From the NCBI GenBank assembly GCA_021608145.1, contig JAKIHM010000018.1:1-50856 (forward strand): a DNA stretch of 50,856 bases, in the 5' to 3' direction. Made by a program: the position numbers and the translations under genes. This document shows positions 6,554-14,683 of the stretch, one piece after another. The notes under the pieces are model-generated. The model saw only the letters and a list, made by a program, of their open reading frames with translations, was not told the DNA's origin and searched no databases. The first letter of the stretch is position 1. Each line of letters begins with the position of its first letter. The DNA comes from Thermovorax subterraneus. GTDB lineage: Bacteria > Bacillota > Thermosediminibacteria > Thermosediminibacterales > Thermosediminibacteraceae.

Positions 6554-8218
6554 TCACATTATACCTGTTTTCAATATAGAAATCAACAATCCCAGCCCCA
6601 ACAAACCGGCAAGGACAAACCCCAATATTCCCATCAGAGGCATTCCTCCGACGGTAGGGCCTATCCCAGCTCGGACAACTAGCGATGAACCAACTATTAG
6701 CGCCGCCACTATCATGCTGAATACAAGCCTGTTGGCCATTCGGTTGAGCTCGAATGCAAATTTTTCAAGGCCGTTGTACTCAAAATCAATTTTTATACTT
6801 TCTCTCTTCACTTTATTGTAAATTTCATCAATCAGGTCAGGCAAAATGGCAGAGGATCGCACAATATTTGTTATATTTTTCCTGATTTCCTTTGTAAAAT
6901 ACTTTGGATTATATCTTTCCCTAAAAAGTTGCCTTACAAAGGGCTTCGCCACTTTTATAAAATCGAATTCTGGATAAAGCTGTCTTCCGATGCCGTCAAT
7001 GGTCAATATGGCTTTGCAAAGCAGCGCAAATTTCGAAGGTATTTTTATACCATGTCTTCCGGCGGTAAGGAAAATTTCGTTGATGAGTTCCGGCATATTT
7101 ATTTCCTTCAAGGTTTTACCGTAATACCGGTCAAGAATATCTTGCACGTCAAGCATTAATTCCTCCAAGTTGCCACGCTCCTCGGAATCCCCAATCTCCA
7201 GGAGGAGATTCACGATTCTCTCTTCATCTTTACTTATGACTCCCAGCATTATTTCAGCCATCTTTCTCATGGTACTGCGGTCTATCCTGCCCACCATTCC
7301 GAAGTCGATAAATGCTATACTGCCGTCCGGCCGCACCAATATATTGCCGGGGTGAGGGTCTGCATGGAAAAAACCGTGCACGAAAATCTGCTTTAATATT
7401 GCCCTAGCACCGTTTTCCGCTATCTTTTTTTTAGAAATTCCCGTTTTGGAAATCTTATCTATCTGGTCAACCCTGACACCTTCCACATATTCAATGGTTA
7501 AAACCTTTCTCGTAGTGTATTCCCAAAAAACTTTCGGCACGTAAACGGTCATGTCGCCTTCAAAATTTCGCCTGAACTTTTCTACGTTCCACGCTTCCTT
7601 AGTAAAGTCAAGTTCTTTCTGCATGGCCATGGCAAATTCGGACACCAGACCTACCGGATCATATAAGCGGCTTTCGGGTATATGTTTTTCGGTAAGCTTT
7701 GCCAGGTTATGCAGGATATCCAGGTCCGCCCTGATTATCCTTTCTATACCAGGCCTCTGTACCTTTACTACCACCTCCTGCCCGCCCTTTAACATAGCCC
7801 TGTGGACCTGAGCTATCGAGGCGGCAGCAAAGGGATGGGGGTCAAAAAAAGAATACACCTCTTCTATGGCCTTTCCCAATTCCTTTTCAACCTGCCTCTT
7901 TATACTCTCGAAACCGAATCCGGGAATTCTGTCGTGCAGCTTTTTTAGTTCTTCTATGTAATCCTGAGGAATTAAATCTGGTCTGCTCGCCAGGATCTGA
8001 CCGAACTTGATGAAAGTCGGCCCCAGTTCTTCCAGCATCAACCTCACTCTTTCCGGAGCCGTCAATCTCCCGAGCTCCCGGTACTTTTCTCTTTTAATCA
8101 AGCGAGCGAGTCCCACCTTTTCCACCAGAAATCCGAAACCGTACTTGACTATTACGTTTATTATTTCTTTGTACCTTTTCGCGTGAAGATAAGTGGTATT
8201 GAGCTGGCTGAACCGCAA
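6554..8218 (-). CDS. UbiB/AarF/ABC1 atypical kinase-like protein
   Basis: 554 residues. The ADCK/UbiB signature is present: the KxGQ motif in KFGQILASRPDLIP (about residue 72), the ASIAQVHRA nucleotide loop, and IDFGMVGRID, which replaces the canonical kinase DFG. Two C-terminal membrane helices occupy about 500-550 (FSMIVAALIVGSSLVV... and GILGFVLAGLLGLGLLISIL). The family has ATPase activity linked to isoprenoid lipid handling. In anaerobes lacking ubiquinone the role is unclear. The start is TTG 8218, 8 nt after GAGGAGG. A TTGCAT-N17-TAACAT promoter candidate lies upstream at about 8233-8265. Confidence 0.9.
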   Translation of the reverse strand: MRFSQLNTTYLHAKRYKEIINVIVKYGFGFLVEKVGLARLIKREKYRELGRLTAPERVRLMLEELGPTFIKFGQILASRPDLIPQDYIEELKKLHDRIPGFGFESIKRQVEKELGKAIEEVYSFFDPHPFAAASIAQVHRAMLKGGQEVVVKVQRPGIERIIRADLDILHNLAKLTEKHIPESRLYDPVGLVSEFAMAMQKELDFTKEAWNVEKFRRNFEGDMTVYVPKVFWEYTTRKVLTIEYVEGVRVDQIDKISKTGISKKKIAENGARAILKQIFVHGFFHADPHPGNILVRPDGSIAFIDFGMVGRIDRSTMRKMAEIMLGVISKDEERIVNLLLEIGDSEERGNLEELMLDVQDILDRYYGKTLKEINMPELINEIFLTAGRHGIKIPSKFALLCKAILTIDGIGRQLYPEFDFIKVAKPFVRQLFRERYNPKYFTKEIRKNITNIVRSSAILPDLIDEIYNKVKRESIKIDFEYNGLEKFAFELNRMANRLVFSMIVAALIVGSSLVVRAGIGPTVGGMPLMGILGFVLAGLLGLGLLISILKTGIM

Positions 8219-8308
8219 GAGAAAAACCTCCTCGATCGTCCTTCAGCTATTATGTTATCACCGCTTACTGGAAAATGCAATTTATCCCGTTAAATCTTAC
8301 AAAAAAAA

Positions 8309-8329
8309 TCACCCTTAAAATCAGGGTGA
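8309..8329 (-). terminator. Intrinsic terminator at the end of the TDT gene
   Basis: TCACCCT (8309-8315) and AGGGTGA (8323-8329) form a 7-bp stem with 7-nt loop, followed on the minus strand by eight T residues (8308-8301). The stop codon of the transporter lies inside the hairpin. Confidence 0.85.
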
Positions 8330-9268
8330 GACATCTTGAGTTCTGGTTTCGGACAGAATGAAAATGACGTACCTGATGAATACGTAAATAACCATCGCTA
8401 TAGCCCATAACTCTAGCAACCTGACAAAGTACAAAAACTGCGGATATAACTTCAAAGTTTTTGTCAAAAAATTAAACGCACCCTTCATGGCAACGGCTGT
8501 TATGACAAAGGGAAATGTAAGAGCCGAATAGCTTGGATAAAACTTTAATCTCATTATCCCGGGGATATACATAATTGCTAAAAAAAACATGGATAATGAA
8601 AGCAAGCTCAGGAAAACGATCAAATTCAAACTTTTATCTTGAAACGAATTAAGGTAACCCGCAAGGCATAAACTAGCTGGTGCCGAAAGTATGGCAATCG
8701 TCGGAAATGCCGGTTCCGGCAGTCTTCCTATAGCCAAAACCCTATACAATATCAACGGAAGCAAAATCAAGTAAGCGATAAATCCGAACCAGAATAAGAA
8801 CCGTCCAAGGCTGATGAAGCCGAACGCTGGAGAAGTTACGCTTCCGCAAACTATCCCCACATAAACTACAAAATAGCTCGGGAAAACTTTTTCTATTTTA
8901 AGGTTCAAAATGTACTTTTTCGTGAAAAAATACATCATGACGAGGTGCAGGCATAAACCCGAAAACTACACTAAATATGCTGCTCCGTAAAAGTAATCTT
9001 TTATATACGTTGCCAAAATCATTACCCCCATGGAAAAAGTAGGCATCACGCCGGCAACCGCAGGGTTCTCAAAACTTTCCAACACCGACTTCGGCACAAT
9101 TATTATTTTTGCAACAACTAAAACGAGAATGACTGCCGACAGAAACCCGAAAATATTTTTGTATACACTACCGTACTGCGCCAACAAGTTTCCCGCTGCA
9201 GCCACACCGAGCATGAGGCCGGCTATCGGAATAGGTACACTTTTAATTATCCTGTCCATTGTTCTCAC
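8321..9268 (-). pseudogene. TDT/SLAC1-like exporter interrupted by one in-frame amber codon
   Basis: Two parts of one protein (about 100 and 205 residues) are in the same frame, separated only by TAG at 8966-8968. Read through, the sequence is GAAYLV-stop-FSGLCLHLVMM. In TDT (tellurite-resistance/dicarboxylate transporter) proteins this is a conserved transmembrane helix of pattern W-x-G-x-x-L-H-L, so TGG to TAG is the simplest explanation. Total length of about 315 and ten predicted helices fit the family. The start is GTG 9268 or ATG 9259. No frameshift is needed. Either the gene is dead or the TAG is suppressed; the second part could reinitiate at the ATG pair at 8936-8938 but would lack the first helices. 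Confidence 0.75.
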
Positions 9269-9279
9269 CGGCGTTAAAT

Positions 9280-9507
9280 TTAATTAAAGGCCTCATAAAT
9301 TCTAGGAGCAATTTCGGGATCTTCGAGCAGTTTTTCAGCTATCCATGCCGCAACCTCACCCGTTATTTTTACGCAATGCGCCTTCCTTTCCGAGCTGGAA
9401 AATTCGTAGTCTTTAACGAGAACGCGACAGCAGGTGCTTTTATACATATGAAATCCGGATCCGAACCGCTGGCAAAGGTCCTCACAACTTGCTTTCAGGA
9501 AAAGCCG
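9280..9507 (-). CDS. Cys-rich unknown ORF overlapping the CMD gene end
   Basis: A frame of about 70-75 residues reads SCEDLCQRFGSGFHMYKS, then a TCC pair, ...ERKAHCVKITGEVAAW and a helical C-terminus. It has five cysteines, which may bind metal, but I do not recognise the family. It overlaps the 3' end of the CMD gene in another frame and has no convincing start: an earlier TTG at 9543 lacks a ribosome site, and otherwise only CTG or a late ATG is available. I suspect a 5'-truncated gene fused to the CMD gene by deletion; coupled translation from the CMD stop is the alternative. The start given is approximate. Confidence 0.35.
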   Translation of the reverse strand, partial: RLFLKASCEDLCQRFGSGFHMYKSTCCRVLVKDYEFSSSERKAHCVKITGEVAAWIAEKLLEDPEIAPRIYEAFN

Positions 9508-9787
9508 CTGAATACGAAGCCAAAATGGAATTCCCGAAGGCAAAATAAGCTATTCGAATCGCCTCTCTTATCTCTTCATCCGTCACTCCCATGCTCCTCA
9601 GCTGCCTTGCTATGTTCGTTACCCCTTGGGTTGCTCCATGTGCGGCATCCACAGCCAGCGCGATCAAGAGCTTCGTCTTCTGGTCCAGCGCCCCCTCTCC
9701 CATGGCCAAAGAATATACGTCTTCAATGGCCTTCCCAAAATCAGGGTCGTTTTTCCCTACCGGCGCCAGAAAAGGCGGTAACGGCAT
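9482..9787 (-). CDS. Carboxymuconolactone decarboxylase (AhpD-like) family protein
   Basis: 101 residues, the length of a single CMD domain. It has the helical pattern LDQKTKLLIALAVDAAHGATQG...ARQLRSMGVTDEEIREA of the family. The redox CxxC of AhpD-type members is not present: AVDAAHGAT keeps the His but lacks both cysteines, so peroxidase-partner activity is unlikely. ATG 9787 follows GGGAGGGGG. A TATAAT (minus, 9827-9822) upstream suggests its own promoter. Function unknown. Confidence 0.8.
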   Translation of the reverse strand: MPLPPFLAPVGKNDPDFGKAIEDVYSLAMGEGALDQKTKLLIALAVDAAHGATQGVTNIARQLRSMGVTDEEIREAIRIAYFAFGNSILASYSAAFPESKL

Positions 9788-9845
9788 ATGTCCCCCTCCC
9801 GATTGAATGGTTTGTTCTAATATTATACCACAACACCTTTTAAGA

Positions 9846-10670
9846 TTAATTATCGAACCTGACCATCATATAATCATCGTAATGGGAAAACCCAAGCCTT
9901 TCATAAGCTTTTACAGCAGGAATATTATATTTTTTTACCATAAGTACCGGTTTTTTACCCCTTTTTATAATCCTTTTACAAAGTTCTGTTACCATTGTTT
10001 TACATATTCCTTTATTTCTGTATTTTTCCCTTGTATATACCCCGCCGATTTGGTTTGCCAAATCCGTTGACACCTGAATATATGCCTGCCCTACGATTTC
10101 ATCATTGTAGATTGCAAATATGTAATCCTCATCTTTTGACCTTTCTTTAAAAGTTTTTATTTTTTCTTCAATACTTACCTCCATATCAAATCCCTTTTTT
10201 GAAGCTTCCACAGCAAAGGTGGCAGCTTCTTCTAAAGGAAGTTCATGAAAATCCATGATTTTTATTTTCGAATTTTCATAGGGTGTTAATTTTTCATTAA
10301 CTTGAAAGCTATCTTCATCGCATAATTTTATTTTTTTTACATCTTTAATTTTGTCAAATAAGGGCAATATTACTTTTTTCATTCCCAGCAAGAACTCCAC
10401 ATTGTATTTTATTATCAGTTCCGAAAAAGCCTCAATACACTCCTCATCCTCATAATGCGGTGTCGAACTTCCTAAGTTATAGAAGGGAATAATGCCTACC
10501 AGCCTGCCGTTTTTAAAATAACCGTAGTAATCCCCGCATCTTCTTATATTTCTATCATTTTCAATGCTGAAATTAGAAATATTTCCCTGGATAAAGGTGG
10601 TTTCAAAGGGGTATTTTTTTATGTACTCCGTTATAATTTCTCTATCTTTTTCGGTTAATAATCTAAGCAA
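9846..10670 (-). CDS. GNAT family N-acetyltransferase
   Basis: 274 residues. The C-terminal half carries the GNAT core: IYNDEIVGQAYIQV, then GGVYTREKYRNKGICKTMV (acetyl-CoA pyrophosphate loop, R-N-K-G variant), then VKKYNIPAVKAYERLGF. The N-terminal half (1-140) resembles the degenerate GNAT-like extension of two-domain members. TTG 10670 is placed 9 nt after GGAGGGGG. The gene is visibly richer in A+T than its neighbours (near 30 percent GC in several lines), suggesting later acquisition. The acyl acceptor cannot be predicted. Confidence 0.8.
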   Translation of the reverse strand: MLRLLTEKDREIITEYIKKYPFETTFIQGNISNFSIENDRNIRRCGDYYGYFKNGRLVGIIPFYNLGSSTPHYEDEECIEAFSELIIKYNVEFLLGMKKVILPLFDKIKDVKKIKLCDEDSFQVNEKLTPYENSKIKIMDFHELPLEEAATFAVEASKKGFDMEVSIEEKIKTFKERSKDEDYIFAIYNDEIVGQAYIQVSTDLANQIGGVYTREKYRNKGICKTMVTELCKRIIKRGKKPVLMVKKYNIPAVKAYERLGFSHYDDYMMVRFDN

Positions 10671-10766
10671 GCAAGACTACCCCCTCCTAAATTGCAGGAC
10701 AATTTAACGACCAGGTAATTCCGAAAGAAAAAGACTTGCTCTATTTTATTTTTAAAAAGGTCCGGA

Positions 10767-12006
10767 TTATTCAGAAGGAGCCTGGAATTTTTGCTTGTCG
10801 AATTCCTTCAGTACAAACTTTGAAACGGCCATAACACCCAGCGGGTCACCGGTAACGTTAAGCATTGTGTTGAACATATCAATAACTACGTAAATACCTG
10901 CTATCCACCCTACCGGGTCCAAAGGCAGTCCTAAGGTCTGTAATGTCAAAGCCGCGATCATTATACCTCCGCCCGGCACTCCGGCACACGCTGCCGCACC
11001 GAAAACCCCCATCATCAGAGCCACCACAATGTGAGCTGCAGTTAAATTAGCTCCATGCATCTGGGCTACCCATACCGCATATATTGGCATTTCTGCAGCC
11101 ACCGCCTGCATATTGATGGTAGCAGCAAGGGGTATAATTACATCCGCAGCATCTCCCGGAACTCCAAGAGTTTTTGTAACCCTTAAAGTAATAGGCAACG
11201 TAGCTGAACTGCTTTGCGTAACAAAGGCTGTTAACATTGCAGGATATACTTTTTTCCAGAATATTATAGGATTTACACCTAAGACCAGCATCATAAACAG
11301 AGGATGAATAACTAACAGCATTACAAAATATGCTACCCATTGGGTAAATACCATTTTACCAAGGGATGCTAACCCCATGGTTCCAACCGTACCTACCAAA
11401 TTCGCCATCAATGCAAAGATTCCTATCGGAGCATACCATAAAATAATGTCTACAATTTTATAAATCAATGCCTGTAATGAGCCGAATAGTTTTTTAGAAA
11501 ATCGTGTTCCTCGGGAGCAACGTTGTTCAAAAACGCAATGGCAAAACCCGTTAATAAAGCACAGATAATTATTTGCATAGTGTTAAGTTCTAAAAACGCC
11601 CTCACGGGGTTATTAGGTATAAAGCTTAGTAATACCTGAGCAGCAGAAACTTGAGCCAATTGTATCTCCTTTGCTCCCAATTGAACTCCTACACCGGGTT
11701 TCATGATATTAGCCATGGTGTAACCTATGATTGCTGCTATAAGTCCGAAGATAAACCAGTAAACCAAAAATCCACCGAATATTTTCCCCAGTCTTTTAAA
11801 ACTTTGCACCGTAGTTACTGCCGTTGCAATTGAAACAAAAATCAACGGTCCCACAATAAATTTCAACAGCGCAATAAAAACATCACCCAGCGGTTTAAGA
11901 ACCGAAACACCGGGGCCTATTATCCACCCCGCAATAGCACCTATAAAAACCGCTATCAGGGCGTATAAAGGCCTTTTACCAAGTTTTAAAGTCTGCTCTA
12001 CCCCAT
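10767..12006 (-). pseudogene. Glutamate/aspartate:cation symporter (GltP/DAACS) with two frameshifts
   Basis: Three frames add up to one full-length DAACS transporter of about 410 residues. After ATG 12006 the frame hits TAG at once; the protein continues one base out of phase (VEQTLKLGKRPLYALIAVF), consistent with one G lost from the run at 12001-12004. A second shift lies at 11490-11495, where six T on the plus strand (seven expected) move the frame before LFGSLQALIYKIVDIIL. The C-terminal part has the conserved signatures TQSSSATLPITL and GVPGGGIMIAALTL. Both breaks are homopolymer indels: recent decay or sequencing error. It lies downstream of asparaginase, so aspartate or asparagine uptake would fit. 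Confidence 0.8.
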
Positions 12007-12039
12007 AATAATACCCCCTTTAATTTAATTTTTTTGTAC

Positions 12040-12058
12040 CTACATAAATGTCCTCCTT
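12040..12058 (-). promoter_or_regulatory. Strong ribosome site with an ATG-TAG start-stop pair
   Basis: AAGGAGGA (12058-12051) is followed at ideal distance by ATG (12045-12043) and then immediately by TAG (12042-12040). This lies between asparaginase and the symporter gene, whose own ribosome site AAAGGGGG is about 30 nt further on. It may be a decayed start or a minimal ORF that holds ribosomes. Confidence 0.4.
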
Positions 12059-12070
12059 ATTTCATTAATA

Positions 12071-13078
12071 CTATTTTAAATGTTCTTTTATACTAAATTC
12101 ACCGGCATAGTTTGTCATCATAATTTTTCTTACCTCTTCCAAATTTTCTGAATGGCCTAAAGCCCACATAAGTTTAGTTGTAATTGCTTCGGTAGTCATG
12201 TCGTAAGCCGGAATCACTCCTGCTTTTAAAGCCTTTACCCCTACTTCGTAAACTGTCAAATCACTACCGTCAAGCAAGCATTGGGTGGTTACAACAACTG
12301 CAACTCCTTCCCTTAATGCTTTTTCAATTTCGGGAATAATATTTCTTCTGAAATTAGGCACTCCTCCCAGCCCAAAACCTTCAATGATCAACCCCCTGAA
12401 TCCCAGTTTTAAAACTGCGGGAATAACCTCGGGCATAAAACCGGGAGTTAGTTTTAATAGCAAAACCCTTGGATCAAATTTATCATCGAGCTCTATCTGA
12501 CCTTCAGGCACTTTATTAATACCGTGTTCAATAATGACCTTTCCATTTTCGACTTGGCCGACATACGGATAATTAATGCTTTTAAAAGCATCAAAACCTA
12601 AGGTTCTTACTTTTGATGAGCGCACACCTTTAATTATTTTACCATCGAAAACTATATATACTCCTGCCAAACCGGATACGGCCACTTTAAAAGCGTCGAT
12701 AATATTTCTCTTCCCATCCGTTTGCGGATGCTCAATCGGAAGTTGTGAACCGGTAAATATTACGGGTTTGTTCAAATTGCGCAACATAAAAGATAATGCA
12801 GAAGCGCTGTACGCCATAGTATCCGTCCCGTGAGTAATAACTATACCATCATATTCTTTCAGACCTTCAAAAGCCTCGCGACCAATAATAGCCCATTCTT
12901 CCGGTTGAATATTCGTACTGTCAAACTTCATTATTTCCTTGCAATCAATCTCACATAGCCCTTCAAGTTCAGGAATAAATTTTATCATCTGTTCCCCTGT
13001 TAACTTCGGGACCAATCCATCTTCTCCCAAAGCCGATGCTATAGTTCCGCCTGTTGAAAGCAATAGTATTTTTTTCAT
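12071..13078 (-). CDS. ansA: Type I L-asparaginase
   Basis: 335 residues, intact. The first catalytic Thr is in LLLSTGGTIAS (residues 5-15) and the second in ITHGTDTMAYSASAL (about 80-94). It is cytoplasmic (no signal peptide) and hydrolyses L-asparagine to aspartate and ammonia. ATG 13078 overlaps the stop of a 33-aa ORF as TAATG, so translation is probably coupled. An aspartate/glutamate-type symporter gene follows 65 bp downstream, so the operon looks like an asparagine/aspartate use unit. Confidence 0.93.
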   Translation of the reverse strand: MKKILLLSTGGTIASALGEDGLVPKLTGEQMIKFIPELEGLCEIDCKEIMKFDSTNIQPEEWAIIGREAFEGLKEYDGIVITHGTDTMAYSASALSFMLRNLNKPVIFTGSQLPIEHPQTDGKRNIIDAFKVAVSGLAGVYIVFDGKIIKGVRSSKVRTLGFDAFKSINYPYVGQVENGKVIIEHGINKVPEGQIELDDKFDPRVLLLKLTPGFMPEVIPAVLKLGFRGLIIEGFGLGGVPNFRRNIIPEIEKALREGVAVVVTTQCLLDGSDLTVYEVGVKALKAGVIPAYDMTTEAITTKLMWALGHSENLEEVRKIMMTNYAGEFSIKEHLK

Positions 13079-13179
13079 TAATTACCACTCTCCATCTTTT
13101 TTGCATAATTTATTAGTCCTTCTAAAATAAATGTCACACCCCCGGCATCTTCGCTGACCAGCCTTACAAGTTCAGCCAT
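13078..13179 (-). CDS. Small coupled ORF (33 aa) before asparaginase
   Basis: ATG 13179 overlaps the stop of the upstream conserved gene by 8 nt; TAA (13080-13078) overlaps the asparaginase ATG by one base (TAATG). The peptide is MAELVRLVSEDAGGVTFILE followed by GLINYAKKMESGN. A 33-codon frame that fits exactly between two genes with overlap at both ends is unlikely by chance. It may be an accessory peptide, a translational-coupling device, or the displaced C-terminus of the upstream protein after a frameshift. Confidence 0.55.
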   Translation of the reverse strand: MAELVRLVSEDAGGVTFILEGLINYAKKMESGN

Positions 13180-14117
13180 AATTGTGTACTTTATCTATTG
13201 CACTACCTACTTTTTTAAGTTCTTCTGCAAGGGCAATAATTTTGTCTGCCAATTCTATTGTAGCTTTTTGAAGAAAACCTGGAGATATGGGTATAGCAGA
13301 ATTGCTGAAATAGTACGGTATATTATTATACTTTGCAGCACTTAGTAAACAATTAGCAAGGTCAATATTATCAATATTTTCTTGGGCGCGAACATAAATT
13401 TTCTCTACGTCTACATCCTCAGCCATCGATGGTACATAAGCCTTGCTTTCAACAACAACAGCAGGTATCCTGTCAAGCCCCACTTCGTTCATAATCCTTC
13501 CTTTTTCCATCCACATGGTGTTTCCCTCATAATCTTCGTCTGGTCCTATTCCGCCTTCTCTAAAATTAATTACAAGCATTATTGAAATTGGTATTCCCTC
13601 CATATCTATGACCGTAGCGGCAGCGGTATCAAGTTTATTGGGAAGTTTTTCCTTCATAACCTTAAATTCTTCCGGAGCTGATTTAATAAAAGTGTCCAGT
13701 GCTGCAAGCGCACAAGCTCCTTGAAAAGCCGTTGCCGTTTCGCTGACTCCCTGTCCGTAAATACGCCCGAAAACCTTCACCGCTGCAACCTGGGAAAAAA
13801 CTGCATCGAGGCCTGTAGCACGTTCCGCCATCATCTCAGCTTTAACAGGGGTAATGCCCCGGCGAGGAATTGCTTTTCCAATTCCTCCACCGTTAGTTTT
13901 TACCAATATTTCACCGGTTATAACATCAGCTGTTACATTTGAAATTGCTGTATCAACCGGCAACGCTTTTTTTAATATTGAAGCTACTACCGCAAAACCT
14001 GCAGAATCATCCTGTACAAAACCACTGTGACTGTGAACATGCCCAACGCCTACGTGGCCGGAAATACCAAGAATGCCTTTAGATTTTTTTTGAAAAACTT
14101 ATATTGTAATATTTCAT
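13172..14117 (-). pseudogene. Conserved hypothetical protein with 5' frameshift
   Basis: The long frame (from about 14090 to 13172) reads SKGILGISGHVGVGHVHSHS at its start, then GFVQDDSAGFAVVAS, NGGGIGKAIPRRG and ATAFQGACALAALDTF. The only credible start, ATG 14117 after GGGAG (14128-14124), is in another frame and stops at TAA in the run of eight T at 14084-14091. Removing one base from that run restores MKYYNISFSKKSKGILG. I do not recognise the family. The GHVHSHS cluster could bind metal. It heads the operon with the 33-aa ORF, asparaginase and symporter. It is either a frameshifted gene or a homopolymer sequencing error. Confidence 0.6.
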
Positions 14118-14220
14118 GACAATCTCCCACAATACTTTTAATTTAAAAATTCGACTTTAAAATGCTTTTTCCTTCTTAATTTTTTTATTTTTCTGCGCAA
14201 TACTTCCAAAGAAATTTAAA

Positions 14221-14284
<64 letters not shown>

Positions 14285-14530
14285 TAAACCGGTATCTTTT
14301 TATACGCTCCCTTTCTAATTAACAGTTCGTATTGAAAATTTCTTTACAAAACAATCCATTTACGCAAACTTTAAAATTAACTGCATTTGTTTTTTCCTTA
14401 GTCAAAACAACATAAGTTTATATTGACATAGCTTTTGAGAATAGCTATCTAATTTATATCCATAGATTTCCATTTTATTGTAGCTATTTTTACTTTTATT
14501 AAGCCTGCACAAAAGTGAGCCCTTACGTCA

Positions 14531-14683
14531 TTAATAAAGCTTCCTTTCAAACCTGCGGCCGAGCACCCATATTAAGATTAGGGAAACCGCAAGGGCCGGA
14601 AGCATAAGCAGGCTATTTCCTTCCTTGCAAAGCTTCGCCGCCCAAAAAGAGGGAAGAAAAGCTACAAGATACTGTGCGTCAGT
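14531..14683 (-). pseudogene. C-terminal remnant of an ABC-2 type permease
   Basis: A minus-strand frame with no start codon reads YLVAFLPSFWAAKLCKEGNS, then one membrane helix (LLMLPALAVSLILIWVLGRR) and a basic end, stopping at TAA 14533-14531. The pattern LP-x-FW-A-A followed by a last helix and RRFER is typical of the C-terminal end of drug or lipid ABC-2 permeases. It runs into the rlmD stop in another frame, so the rest of the gene has been deleted. Confidence 0.5.

Noticed and set aside
9259-9843. 194-aa plus-strand ORF over the CMD region
   Set aside because: It is antisense to the CMD and Cys-rich frames, has low-complexity composition and no family resemblance.
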